The notes: a model not told the origin generated them from the sequence alone. Shown: positions 16,854 to 26,144, counted from the first letter of the stretch. The stretch: DNA of 64,000 nucleotides from Pseudomonas orientalis (GCF_001439815.1 NZ_JYLM01000008.1:62001-126000), one strand, 5' to 3'. Translations and numbers: made by a program.

Positions 16854-17092
16854 TCGGGTTGTTCCGCATCGAAAGGTTCTTCGGCCAACTCCCCGTCGCG
16901 CTCGAGCAACACCTGCACTTTCTGCTCAGCCTGCGCCAACGCGCTCTGGCAATCACGGGTCAGGCCGATGCCTTGCTCAAACGCCGTCAACGAGTCTTCC
17001 AGCGACAACTCGCCGTTCTCCAGACGCTCGACCAGGGTTTGCAGGTCGGCGAGGGATTGTTCGAAATCGAGTGCAACTTTTTTGCGGGCCAT
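16850..17092 (-). CDS. xseB: Exodeoxyribonuclease VII small subunit
   Basis: The 80-residue helical protein carries FEQSLADLQTLVERLENGELSLEDSL, the signature of XseB. It binds the XseA nuclease, which degrades single-stranded DNA. It is the first gene of the xseB-ispA-dxs operon. The gap of 75 bp to the Fic gene marks the left edge of the accessory region. Confidence 0.96.
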   Translation of the reverse strand: MARKKVALDFEQSLADLQTLVERLENGELSLEDSLTAFEQGIGLTRDCQSALAQAEQKVQVLLERDGELAEEPFDAEQPE

Positions 17093-17167
17093 GGCGGCAA
17101 TTCCGGTAGACGGTAAACCGGCGCGACACTAGCAGACATGGGGGATTGGGGCAAATGAGCGGGGCTG

Positions 17168-18307
17168 CTACTCGTAGGTGGGATTGATCTGATAACGCGT
17201 GCTGCGGCCGCCTGCGGGGAGACGGATCAGGCAGTTTTTTTCCAGCAAATCAGCCAGGTGCCGCGTGGCCGTTGCCTTGGACACCTTGGCCACCGCCTGG
17301 TACTGCGCGGCGCTGATGCCCTGTTCGAAGCCTCTTTCACCGCCGTCGAGCAGACGGTTGAGCATCTTGGTCTGTTCGGCAGACAAAGCAGCGCCGCGGT
17401 GGTGGTCCCAGAATCGCGTCTTGCTCAATACACGATCTATCCGCGCCATTGCCTCTTGCAGGCTGCGCAACAACGTTCTCAGAAACCACTCGAGCCAATC
17501 CGTGATATCGAGCGTGGCCTTTTGGCTGGACTCCAATGCGTTGTAATAGCCCTGGCGGTCCTCAAGGATACTGGCTGACATCGCATAAAAGCGTATCGCG
17601 TGATGGTCGCCCTGGGCCAAGGCCAAGTCAGTGATGGCGCGTGTCAGGCGACCATTGCCGTCATCGAACGGGTGAAGCGTGATAAACCAGAAATGCGCAA
17701 CGCCGGCACGGATGAAGGGGTCCAGTTCCGCTTGACTGCGGCTCAGTTCGAACCACTCAAGAAAGTCATCGAGCGCTTGCTTCAGCCCCGCGCGTGGCGG
17801 CGCCTCAAAATGCACGGTAGGCCGGTCAAGACGGCCCGATACTACCTGCATCTGCTCATCCCCCCGCAGCCCCCCGACAGTTATCTCTCGCGTGAAAACG
17901 CTCGCTTGCGAAGTTGGAAACAGCAAATGGTGCCAATGCATCAGACGCGAATAGGTGAACGGTTTGGCGAATTGCTCGGTGGCATCCATCATCAGATCAG
18001 CGAGGCCTTCACTACGGCGGCTTACCTGACCGGCTTTCGTGGCCTCCAGGCCTAACCGTCGCGCCAGAGAGGACCGCACCGAGCCGACATTCAGTTGCTC
18101 GCCTTCAATAGCGGAGGAGGTCAGGATGTTTTGCAGCAGCGCGTCCAGTTCGTTCTGCGCGCTGGCTACCTGACCAGCGGAGCCGAGCATGCCCAGGAGT
18201 TTGCCCTGGGAGTGACTGCATTCGCGCAGCAAAGCAGCCAAGCGTCCGGGCTGCCAGTGGAAATGGGGCCAGTCGAGGTGTTGCCAGATCCAGTGCGGTT
18301 GATTCAT
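17168..18307 (-). CDS. Fic-domain protein with N-terminal inhibitory helix and C-terminal winged helix
   Basis: The 379-residue protein has the Fic motif HPFDDGNGR at 212-220, complete with catalytic His212. Fic enzymes usually transfer AMP from ATP to target proteins. An SSAIEGE segment at 64-70 fits the (S/T)xxxE(G/N) inhibitory motif of class II Fic proteins, so activity should be autoinhibited and no separate antitoxin is needed. The N-terminal DUF4172-like part (WIWQHLDWPHFHW) and a winged-helix tail at about 300-379 match the widespread Fic/HTH family. Target unknown. It is the first accessory gene after xseB. Confidence 0.9.
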   Translation of the reverse strand: MNQPHWIWQHLDWPHFHWQPGRLAALLRECSHSQGKLLGMLGSAGQVASAQNELDALLQNILTSSAIEGEQLNVGSVRSSLARRLGLEATKAGQVSRRSEGLADLMMDATEQFAKPFTYSRLMHWHHLLFPTSQASVFTREITVGGLRGDEQMQVVSGRLDRPTVHFEAPPRAGLKQALDDFLEWFELSRSQAELDPFIRAGVAHFWFITLHPFDDGNGRLTRAITDLALAQGDHHAIRFYAMSASILEDRQGYYNALESSQKATLDITDWLEWFLRTLLRSLQEAMARIDRVLSKTRFWDHHRGAALSAEQTKMLNRLLDGGERGFEQGISAAQYQAVAKVSKATATRHLADLLEKNCLIRLPAGGRSTRYQINPTYE

Positions 18308-18443
18308 AGGGGAACGCCTGGGTGTGTGAGTCGAATAGAGGGGATATTCAGCTCATTTAGTGAGCCGATTGTGCTTGCTATTCGGCTCATCGTCTAGGCT
18401 GCATTGGGCCACCGAGTGCGTTTTCTGGGGGGAGCGTTTAATA

Positions 18444-18857
18444 TCAACGGAAGCTGACATCGATTCTGTCGACCTTTAGTTTTATGAAACGCTCGTTACA
18501 TTCAGGATGATCGTAGTGAATGTCCTCATCATTTAATGAGACGAAGCTCTGAAATTGTGTGTCGTTTAGGTTTCCGTAAAGTAGGTAGGCGTAGCCGGGA
18601 GTTATCTTTTCAATCAGTGGTGTTCTGGGTTCAACCCTCTCAATCTCGTAGTCATCAGATAGATTCATTGTCAGCTCGACGTCATAGATTTTTCCGACTT
18701 CTATGTCGTGTGGGGAATAGCTGACGAAGCAATTTATGATGCTGCCCTCAATGAGCAGAGTTATGTCTTCCTCTATATGCTCGTTGAGCGCTACCACCTG
18801 TGCTTTTATATAGCTATTTTCTGTGTGGTCTAATGGTTTTATCTGAGGGGTCGCCAT
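18444..18857 (-). CDS. Probable immunity protein for the Rhs toxin (137 aa)
   Basis: The acidic 137-residue protein has no signal peptide and no family I can name. It reads as mostly beta strands (AQVVALNEHIEEDITLLIEG, YAYLLYGN). Its ATG lies inside the last 44 bp of the Rhs gene on the same strand, in another frame, which is where immunity genes of polymorphic toxins sit. The region is clearly AT-richer than the Rhs core, as expected of an exchangeable toxin-immunity tip. The function is inferred from position only. Confidence 0.65.
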   Translation of the reverse strand: MATPQIKPLDHTENSYIKAQVVALNEHIEEDITLLIEGSIINCFVSYSPHDIEVGKIYDVELTMNLSDDYEIERVEPRTPLIEKITPGYAYLLYGNLNDTQFQSFVSLNDEDIHYDHPECNERFIKLKVDRIDVSFR

Positions 18858-21800
18858 TTATCATCCTCCAGAAGTCTTTTCCGCTTTTCGTATGCAAAGT
18901 CGTAATATGGCCGCTTGTATTTATTCCTGCAAACGCGAATTTTGCTTGCCCTGTCCTATTTGTTCCCATTAGTAAAACATATCCGGTTGTTGGAGCGTTT
19001 CTGTACGAATATTGAACCTGTGTGCCTTCATTTATCACATGTCGTGCGGTGAGTAAGTATTCGTGACTAGAGTCGGCGCCGAATTCAGAACCGTGCTTCT
19101 CGTAATGCTCATTGAGTTTTTGCTTGCTGGCAAATGCTGACGGACGTTGTGTTGCAGATGGACTATTTGGTTCGCCTGCATCGACTTGGACATCAATCGC
19201 GGGCTCCTTAGGCTCTTTTTTAGCGTTGCATCCTTTTCCCTCCGGGCAATTACTCAAGCCTAACGGGTCTACCCATCCCGTCGGATTGGGCACGTACTGG
19301 TACGCATTGATCCCACCCGCCAGCTTCACCGGATCAGGCGTCAGGTAACGACCAATATCCGGATGGTAGTAGCGATGGCGATTGTAGTGCAGGCCGCTTT
19401 CCTGGTCGAAGTACTGGCCTTGGAAGCGCAGCGGGTTGTCGATTTTGCCGACGTCGAGGCGGCTGATTTCGCCGTAGGCGCGGTAGTGGGCGGACCAGAC
19501 GATTTCGCCTTCGGGAGTGGTGAGTTCCTGCGGGGTGCCGAGGTGGTCGAGTTGGTAGTGGTAGGACTTCACGTCTTCTGGACCGAAGCCTTCCAGCAAG
19601 GCCAGCGGACGGAAACTGTCGGGTTCGTAGAGGTAGCTGCGATGGCGATCGGCATGGTGTTCGGCGATCAGCTTGTCGCCTTGCCAGAAGAACTCTGTGG
19701 TTTTCTCTTCGATGGTTTTGCTGATGCGCCGACCAAACGGGTCATAGCGATAGCTGGCGGTCTGGCCGTTAGGTTTGGTGACGCCGATCAGTCGGTGCTG
19801 GCAGTCGTAGCGGTACTCGGTGACGAGTGAATGGCCCTTGCCACGCCGTTCTCTTATTAGATTTCCAAAGGCGTCATAGTCGTAATGATGGTCGCCCTGG
19901 ATCATCAGGCGATTGCCCGCCACGATGTCCGGCCCCGGCCTGTCCTGCATGAGTAAATTGCCGGCGGGGTTGTGGGCGAAGCGCTCCTGGACGTCCTGGG
20001 AGTGATCGGCGCGAGTCAGGCGCTGAAGCGGGTCGTAGCGGTAACGGTGTTCGCCTTTGCGGGTGTCGAGCAGGCGGGTGAGGTTGCCGGCTTTGTCGTA
20101 GTCGTATTGGCGTTGGTAGAGGTGGTTTTGTTGTTGGGTGACGGCGTGGGCGTGCAGGCGGTTTTGGTCGTCGTAGTGGTAGTGGCTGAGCAGTTGGCCT
20201 TGTTGGCGTTGGTGTTCGCGACCGGCTTGGAACAGGTGGGAGGTCAGCAGTGAGCCATTCAGCTCGACGGTGGCGAGATGGCCGCCTTTGTCGTGATTGA
20301 AGGTGATGCGGTTGTTGTCCGGCAGGCGCAAATGCTGAAGTTGCCCGCAGGCGTTGTAGCCGTAGCGCAAGGTGCCCCAGCCCTGGTGTTCGGCAATGAG
20401 TCGGTTTTGTTTGTCGTACTCGTAGGCCAGCGCCCAGTGGCCGTCTTCGACGCTGAGGAGGTTGCCCTGGCGGTCGTAGGTGTAGTCGACCGTGTTGCCA
20501 TCGGGCAGGGTTTTTCGTACGAGGCGACTGGCGTGGTCGCGCTCGTAGCGGGTAACCAGCTGACTGCCATCGTCGCCGTGTTCGGTTTTTTCCAGCAGGT
20601 TGCCGTTGAGGTCGTAGGCGTAGGCGGTGCGTTGGCCGTCGAAGCCGGTTTCCTGTCGGATCAGGCCGTTGGGGTGGTAGTCCAGTTGATAGGTTTCACC
20701 GACTTCGTTTTCGATGGCGGTCAGCAAAAGGCGGACGTTGTCGTAGCGGTACTTGACCTGGGTGCCATCGGCATTGATGCGGCGGCTGATCAGGTGCAGG
20801 CCGTCGGCGTATTCGTAGCGGGTGACGTGGCCGAGTTCATCGCGTTCGGTGATTATTTTGCCGTAGGGGTTGTAGCTGAATTCCCGATAGGTACCGTCGA
20901 ACTGGGTCAGTTTCAGCAGGCGTCCTACGGCATCCCATTGATACTGAGTCAGCGCGCCATGCTCATCCTCACGCGCAACCTGCCGGCCTAGGTCGTCATA
21001 GCGATAGCGCTTAATGCCGCCATTCGGTAATTGCTCCTCAAGCAATTGCCCGCGCTCGTTCCATACCAATCGATGACAGCTATTGTCGGGATACCAGACC
21101 CCAGTCAGTTGCCCCCGCTTGTCGTAGCTGTAGTCCGTTGCGTTGCCGTCTGGATCAATCCTGCGGATGACATCGCCTTGCTCATTGCGCTCGTATTTCC
21201 AGACCGCTTCACCGCGCCGCACCACCCGTACGAAGCCGTTGTCATGCTCGTAGGACGTCGGCTCGTCATCTCCCGGAAACAACGCGACCAAGCGTCCGGC
21301 GTCGTCGTATTGATACGCCGTCACCGCACCCAGCGGGTCCTGCTCGACGGTCAGTCGGCCCTTGGCATCGTAGGATCTGAAATGCTGCGCGCCGTCCGGA
21401 TCGATGCGCTGTACCAGTCGCGCGCGGTCGTCGTGGACATACACTTCCTGGCTGCCATCGGCGTTATGCACGCTGACGCTGCCGTCATCGCCCCAGGCAT
21501 AGCGCGTGTCCATCTGCGAGAAACTGGCCCAGTGCCGGACACAGCGTGCCGCCTTGCCGGCGCGTTCCCATTCCCAAAAGAAACTCGCCCCACCGGCAAG
21601 TTGTCGCTCAAGAATGACGTGCTGTTCGTCGTACCGATAAACCTCGCGTTCACCGACGGCATTGGTCGCCGATACTAGTCGTCCGGCGTCGTCATAGGCG
21701 TAGGAAACGACGGTTTGCTCGGTCACCCAAACGAAGGGTTCATGGCCTGTGGCGCGATGAACCTGGTAGTCCACCGCCACGATGCGGTCGAATTCATACC

Positions 21801-23448
21801 GCAAAAAAAGCGAACGGCCCGCACCGTTATCCAGCCGCTCAATACGCCCCAACCGGTCCCGGAAAATGCGCAATCGGTTGTCATACGCATCGCTGATCGC
21901 CGTCAGTACACCGTCGAAAAAGTGATAAAACCGAGAAGACTGGGCCAGCACCAGTTCATCAGGCGCAGACCCCAAGTAGATCGCCGCCTCCGCCAGGCTG
22001 TTGGTAATCGCCGGCCGAGCAGCCGTCGGCAAGGGCAGGGTGGTCGAGCGATTCTCATGGTCGGTCCACACCACCGAATCGCCCGACACAGAAAGCCTGT
22101 GCGCCAGCGCATGACTCCAGCCAAACCCCAGCCCGCAGTCCACCTCAACCGCACTGGTGCGGTACAACCGCGTCCACTCGAACGGCAAGATGCCGTCCAG
22201 CGCACCATCGGTGAGAGTCAGCAGTTCCTCGCCGGTGACCATCGACACCGGGCAGCCGTGAGTAACGGTCTTGTCCGCAGAAGCCGCCGCATCGCCCTTC
22301 GGATTCGAAGCCACGGCAGGCACATCATCTACATGCTCTTTCTGCCGCAGCACCGCGTTCTGTCGAGCCTTCCAGCGCATCTGCAGGGTGCCCTGCTTCA
22401 GCCCACCGACCACTCCTCGAACCGCCACCGCTTTATAGCGATCCACCGCCTGCATGAACTTGGTCAGAATCACCAGCATGCTCTGTATGAAGCCAACCGC
22501 AGCCTCAACAATCCGAGCGCCATACTTGCCCAGCCGCAAGCTTAAATACGCCACACCCGCCGCCGGTAAGGCGATGGTCAGTACCGCGCCAATCACCAGA
22601 TCAATCAGCAGCGACACGATCAACCCTGCAGCCACTTGCGCGATCTGGCCCGGCGGCAATGCGTCCAACCAGACCAACGCGGTGCGCACCAGAAGGAACA
22701 GTGCCGCCTCATCACTGGCCAGCAACATCGCGTGTTCCATGATTTTGGGTGCATCGCTGGCGATTTGCGCCAACTTGGCTGCTTGGGCTCCCAAGTGCTC
22801 TACGTACTGCAACGGATCCTCAAGGATCGACTGCACCAGCTTTATGCTGTCCCACACCTCACGGATCGCCGCCCAACTGCCCGCCAGTACGCCGCTGCCA
22901 ATTGCACTGGCCGTGGATTGCTGCCAATGCGGCTTGAAGTCCTTCCACTGATCGCGCAGCCATTGCTCCAGATCCGCTGTCAGTCCGGCATAAGAGGCGA
23001 ACAAGGCATCCACTTGCTGCGCTGAAACACCACCTTGAACCCGAACTTGATAGCGCCCGCCGGCGGAGCAATAGTGCGAACCCTCGCCGTGTTCATCGAG
23101 CATGATCACTGCTGAACTGCCGTCATCCAGGCGGGTCACCTCAACGGGGATGTCGCCAATCTGTACGTCATACAGCGACTCGAACCTGCTCTGGATCTTA
23201 AGCACGCCACCCACCGGGCAACGAGCCACGGTAGAAAAATCCGCGTCGGTATGGCTCACCGACTGCTGCGAATCCCCGGCCCGCAACACCCGGTCCATCC
23301 CCAGCAACGACGGCATATCCGCAGCATGGCTCACCGAATTCAGTGCTCGGGAATACCAGGCACCCATTTGCTGGCGATAAATCGTCAGGCTCTGATGGAA
23401 AGTATCCAGCTCATATTCGATCGAGGTGATGTGGGCAGCGTGGGTCAT
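18814..23448 (-). CDS. Rhs polymorphic toxin with C-terminal nuclease-like domain
   Basis: The product has about 1544 residues from the ATG at 23448; a TTG at 23472 would add eight. Using numbers from the TTG, the N-terminal 330 residues hold hydrophobic segments at about 265-330. A DUF6531 segment starts near GCPVSMVTGEELL, and long arrays of YD repeats run to PTGWVDPLGL near 1398-1407, the end of the conserved Rhs shell. The last 136 residues are the variable tip. They carry HYEKHGSEFG, HEYLLTARHV and a G-x-I-T-T motif, resembling BECR-fold RNase toxins. No PAAR, VgrG or T6SS gene is nearby, so the delivery route is unknown. Confidence 0.88.
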   Translation of the reverse strand: MTHAAHITSIEYELDTFHQSLTIYRQQMGAWYSRALNSVSHAADMPSLLGMDRVLRAGDSQQSVSHTDADFSTVARCPVGGVLKIQSRFESLYDVQIGDIPVEVTRLDDGSSAVIMLDEHGEGSHYCSAGGRYQVRVQGGVSAQQVDALFASYAGLTADLEQWLRDQWKDFKPHWQQSTASAIGSGVLAGSWAAIREVWDSIKLVQSILEDPLQYVEHLGAQAAKLAQIASDAPKIMEHAMLLASDEAALFLLVRTALVWLDALPPGQIAQVAAGLIVSLLIDLVIGAVLTIALPAAGVAYLSLRLGKYGARIVEAAVGFIQSMLVILTKFMQAVDRYKAVAVRGVVGGLKQGTLQMRWKARQNAVLRQKEHVDDVPAVASNPKGDAAASADKTVTHGCPVSMVTGEELLTLTDGALDGILPFEWTRLYRTSAVEVDCGLGFGWSHALAHRLSVSGDSVVWTDHENRSTTLPLPTAARPAITNSLAEAAIYLGSAPDELVLAQSSRFYHFFDGVLTAISDAYDNRLRIFRDRLGRIERLDNGAGRSLFLRYEFDRIVAVDYQVHRATGHEPFVWVTEQTVVSYAYDDAGRLVSATNAVGEREVYRYDEQHVILERQLAGGASFFWEWERAGKAARCVRHWASFSQMDTRYAWGDDGSVSVHNADGSQEVYVHDDRARLVQRIDPDGAQHFRSYDAKGRLTVEQDPLGAVTAYQYDDAGRLVALFPGDDEPTSYEHDNGFVRVVRRGEAVWKYERNEQGDVIRRIDPDGNATDYSYDKRGQLTGVWYPDNSCHRLVWNERGQLLEEQLPNGGIKRYRYDDLGRQVAREDEHGALTQYQWDAVGRLLKLTQFDGTYREFSYNPYGKIITERDELGHVTRYEYADGLHLISRRINADGTQVKYRYDNVRLLLTAIENEVGETYQLDYHPNGLIRQETGFDGQRTAYAYDLNGNLLEKTEHGDDGSQLVTRYERDHASRLVRKTLPDGNTVDYTYDRQGNLLSVEDGHWALAYEYDKQNRLIAEHQGWGTLRYGYNACGQLQHLRLPDNNRITFNHDKGGHLATVELNGSLLTSHLFQAGREHQRQQGQLLSHYHYDDQNRLHAHAVTQQQNHLYQRQYDYDKAGNLTRLLDTRKGEHRYRYDPLQRLTRADHSQDVQERFAHNPAGNLLMQDRPGPDIVAGNRLMIQGDHHYDYDAFGNLIRERRGKGHSLVTEYRYDCQHRLIGVTKPNGQTASYRYDPFGRRISKTIEEKTTEFFWQGDKLIAEHHADRHRSYLYEPDSFRPLALLEGFGPEDVKSYHYQLDHLGTPQELTTPEGEIVWSAHYRAYGEISRLDVGKIDNPLRFQGQYFDQESGLHYNRHRYYHPDIGRYLTPDPVKLAGGINAYQYVPNPTGWVDPLGLSNCPEGKGCNAKKEPKEPAIDVQVDAGEPNSPSATQRPSAFASKQKLNEHYEKHGSEFGADSSHEYLLTARHVINEGTQVQYSYRNAPTTGYVLLMGTNRTGQAKFAFAGINTSGHITTLHTKSGKDFWRMINGDPSDKTIRPHRK

Positions 23449-23659
23449 CCATGACGTCTCGGCAGAAGGCAAGACGTCGGAGTCTGCCGCAGCGAAAGGC
23501 GGCTGGATGAGCGGTTTGAAAAATCAGATTGCGCTTACAAAAGGCGGGTAATTTTCGATGTCGACGTGTGCCCCGGATCACTTCAGATAGCGACGCTGCT
23601 GATTGACGAACAGTGCCTTGAGCGCCTTTCAGCTGGGTTTCAAACGCATTCAAACCGGC

Positions 23660-23824
23660 TTACATCCGCTGCAACTCGGCGATTTGCGCGGCTAACGCGC
23701 ACTTCAACATCAGGTGAGTGGCCCAGAGAATGTGGGACTGAGCCCTGAGCAGGTCAGGCTCCAGCGCTTGGACCTGTATATAACCGTGGTGACGGGTGGG
23801 GGCTGGCGTGTAGGGGAGATTCAA
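23660..23824 (-). CDS. Small ORF upstream of the Rhs gene (54 aa)
   Basis: A 55-codon frame reads from a TTG at 23824 to TAA at 23660. It ends with an amphipathic helical stretch, ALEPDLLRAQSHILWATHLM, then QIAELQRM. The composition is protein-like and the frame is on the Rhs strand. After the stop, another frame continues with NAFETQLKGAQG up to the Rhs start, so this may be a frameshifted remnant of a larger upstream gene. The rest of 23449-24084 shows nothing else I can support. Function unknown. Confidence 0.3.
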   Translation of the reverse strand: MNLPYTPAPTRHHGYIQVQALEPDLLRAQSHILWATHLMLKCALAAQIAELQRM

Positions 23825-24084
23825 TGGTTATGAGTTTGTGCAAGCAGGGCTTGCACAATTGCCCGTTTGGTTGGCGGGTGGCTATTGGCTATGATGGCTG
23901 AAGTTTGATGCTAATTCGCCGAGAAGGTGCCTGGCTTTCTCCGATATTGGCCAAACAGACGTTCGGTATCGATCACGTCTGAAGCTCCGCCAATGAACAT
24001 GAATTAAATTCTGTAGCTACCCGTTGCAGCGCATGCTGAGGCAACAGCTGGGGTTAATAAAACTTCGTAAAGGGAATCGCCTAG

Positions 24085-24645
24085 GTGGCAAACGTAAGTA
24101 TCAAATGGAACTGGTTGCACTGGACCTGTGAGCAAACGTGGGGAAAGGATGTCTGGCCAGAGCTGCAAAGCAGGGGCGTTAAACTGCAGGATCTGGAGCG
24201 CTGCGTGTATGTGATCAGACTGGATGGTTTTATTGCCATTGAGTACCCGAAAGGTATTTCTCCGACCCTCTACATTGGAGAGGGCAACTTTGAACAACGG
24301 ATCACGCAGCATAAAAACTGGCTGCTTGAGCTTGCCGACCTGCAAGGCAATTACCAATTTCTTATTGCGTATTGCTTTCCCAGGGCCAGAAACGCATCGC
24401 AGGTTTACTCGGATTTCGAGGCCAATCTGATACATGAATTTCGAGATACGTATGGGGCGGCGCCGCTACGGAACAAACAAATGGAGTTCCAGAAAGCCAA
24501 GCATACGTACGGACCGATCAATGAGATTCGCAAAGCCATCATGATTGGCAGTGGAACCCGCTTCCATTGGGCTGTTAAACCCATGAAAAGCTCTCCGATG
24601 TATGACGTTTACCAGCGAACCATGTTGGAAGAATTCAAGGTCTAA
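24085..24645 (+). CDS. GIY-YIG-like nuclease domain protein (186 aa)
   Basis: The protein has CVYVIRLDG near 40-48 followed by LYIGEGN near 62-68, which fits the two strands of a GIY-YIG core (here VYV...LYIG). RITQHKNW after it supplies the Arg helix, and FEANLIHEF near 112-120 the metal-binding Glu. An Asn lies in PLRNKQ. The start is GTG at 24085 with weak GGGAATC upstream. There is no recognised DNA-binding domain. The gene stands alone, on the opposite strand to the Rhs gene. Nuclease activity is inference. Confidence 0.6.
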   Translation: MANVSIKWNWLHWTCEQTWGKDVWPELQSRGVKLQDLERCVYVIRLDGFIAIEYPKGISPTLYIGEGNFEQRITQHKNWLLELADLQGNYQFLIAYCFPRARNASQVYSDFEANLIHEFRDTYGAAPLRNKQMEFQKAKHTYGPINEIRKAIMIGSGTRFHWAVKPMKSSPMYDVYQRTMLEEFKV

Positions 24646-24667
24646 GGCCGTTCCGGCCATGGCACGA

Positions 24668-24691
24668 AAGCCTGCTTTTCAGGGCAGGCTT
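24668..24691. terminator. Hairpin terminator after the GIY-YIG-like gene
   Basis: AAGCCTGC and GCAGGCTT form a perfect 8-bp stem with an 8-base loop rich in T, in the gap between two convergent genes. The T-run after the stem is weak on either strand. Confidence 0.5.
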
Positions 24692-24710
24692 ATCGTCACA
24701 CTCGGTTCTC

Positions 24711-25343
24711 TTACTTCTGCTGCGCCGTCAGCGCCGCATACCCATTCATCAAATTGCGATAGTTGGGAATGCGCTGGGACAACAGATTCCCTAAGCCTTC
24801 GATATCGTTACGCCAGTCGCGGTGTAACTCACATGCCACCGAAAACCAGTTCATCAACTGCGCACCGGCCTGGGTCATCCGGCTCCACGCCGCCTGCTGC
24901 ACCGTGGTATTGAACGTGCCCGACGCATCCGTCACCACAAACACCTCGAACCCTTCCGCCAGCGCCGACAAGGTCGGGAACGCCACGCACACATCCGTCA
25001 CCACACCGGCAATGATGATCTGCTTGCGCCCGGTGGCCTTGATCGCCTTGACGAAGTCTTCGTTGTCCCAGGCGTTGATCTGACCAGGGCGAGCGATATA
25101 CGGCGCGTCCGGAAACATCTCTTTCAGCTCCGGCACCAGCGGGCCGTTGGGGCCTTGTTCGAAACTGGTGGTGAGGATGGTCGGCAGGTTGAAGAACTTG
25201 GCCAGGTCGGCGAGGGCCAGTACGTTGTTTTTGAACTCGTTGGGGGAGAAGTCCTGCACCAGAGAGATCAGGCCAGTCTGGTGGTCGACCAGCAGCACGA
25301 TGGCGTCGTCTTTGTTGAGGCGGTTGTAGGTTGGAGTGCTCAT
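24711..25343 (-). CDS. ycaC: Isochorismatase-family (YcaC-like) hydrolase
   Basis: The 210-residue protein has the cysteine-hydrolase layout: catalytic Asp in LLVDHQTGL near 18-26, Lys in the NEDFVKAIKATG helix (about 95-105), and the nucleophile Cys in GVVTDVCVAF near 118. A cis-peptide GVVTDV precedes the Cys. Overall resemblance is to YcaC, an octameric hydrolase of unknown substrate. The ATG at 25343 is preceded by an A-rich spacer. The gene is isolated between accessory genes. Confidence 0.85.
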   Translation of the reverse strand: MSTPTYNRLNKDDAIVLLVDHQTGLISLVQDFSPNEFKNNVLALADLAKFFNLPTILTTSFEQGPNGPLVPELKEMFPDAPYIARPGQINAWDNEDFVKAIKATGRKQIIIAGVVTDVCVAFPTLSALAEGFEVFVVTDASGTFNTTVQQAAWSRMTQAGAQLMNWFSVACELHRDWRNDIEGLGNLLSQRIPNYRNLMNGYAALTAQQK

Positions 25344-25847
25344 GGTTGAATCCTTTTTTGTTTAGGTTGGTTGGGCGTTGTGTTCAACATGGGCATAGAT
25401 TAATGGGTGGGCAGCGAGGGATAAATCGGGCGGAAAGAGTCTAACTGTCAACTTAAACGGGACGATGTTAGTGCGGCAGCCTGTTGCAAAAAATCAATGT
25501 GAAGATCTACGGGGAATTTGACTTTGAAGGGCCAGCAGGCCCTATCCCTTTCATTTGCAGGACGTTTCCGAGAGAATCCCAACCGCATTGCGCCAGCGGG
25601 AATGGGTGACTAGGCTGCGGATTGTCACTGCACATTCAGTGATCGGGTTTAGTCGCCCGGATTCGATTGGCGCATAAGCAATTCATGAGTCAGGCATCCC
25701 ATCGCCTGCATCTTATGGTGGCTGTGCGCAGGGCACCTCCGGGTGCGCCGGGTTCCCAATCGACCGGTCGACTAACCTGCGTACAGCTGCCGCCTTTTGT
25801 TTAGTCGCGGAAAGTGGCAGCACCAAATTATCGATTGGAGTTTTGCT
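25344..25847. promoter_or_regulatory. 504-bp intergenic region, structured leader of the DUF6124-type gene
   Basis: No gene is visible. The right half contains a perfect 12-bp palindrome TCGACCGGTCGA at 25760-25771. It also contains a possible hairpin between GCTGCC (near 25787) and GGCAGC (near 25822), just upstream of the GGAG ribosome site at 25837-25840. I recall similar leaders before DUF6124/DUF3077-type genes in other Pseudomonas; that is memory, not a search result. The left half, next to ycaC, shows no feature I can name. Confidence 0.45.
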
Positions 25848-26084
25848 ATGGATAACGTTTGTTCGGATTCGCCGTCATCAGGTGTGACCAAACCATTTTC
25901 CGTCAACGAAGAACTGAGCTTCGAGGACGCCTGGGTGCAGGTGGCTGAGCTGCTGCATTGTGCGCTGGCCACGTCGCAGGTGCTCGGCGAGCCAGTGGCT
26001 GCCCCGCAGAGGGCGGTGATGCATTTGGTGGAGATGGCCAGGATGGTGGCCGATCGGGCTGTGGCGTGTTTGCAGCCGAGGTAA
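25848..26084 (+). CDS. DUF6124-type small protein (78 aa)
   Basis: The 78-residue protein begins MDNVCSDSPSSG. Its C-terminal helix contains RAVMHLVEMARMVADRAVACL, matching a family of short acidic Pseudomonas proteins of unknown role. The ATG at 25848 has GGAG 7 bases upstream; an earlier in-frame ATG at 25797 lies in the structured leader and is rejected. It has no signal peptide. A strong hairpin lies right after the stop. Confidence 0.65.
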   Translation: MDNVCSDSPSSGVTKPFSVNEELSFEDAWVQVAELLHCALATSQVLGEPVAAPQRAVMHLVEMARMVADRAVACLQPR

Positions 26085-26091
26085 TGACATT

Positions 26092-26120
26092 GGCATATGG
26101 TCAGCAAATGACCATATGCC
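26092..26120. terminator. Perfect 12-bp hairpin between convergent genes
   Basis: GGCATATGGTCA and TGACCATATGCC form a perfect 12-bp stem with loop GCAAA, 7 bp after the small-gene stop and 25 bp before the stop of the HNH gene. No U-run follows on either strand. It may protect the two convergent transcripts or serve as a protein-binding palindrome. Confidence 0.5.
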
Positions 26121-26144
26121 GTATCGGCGAGCCCTAGTTCGTTA

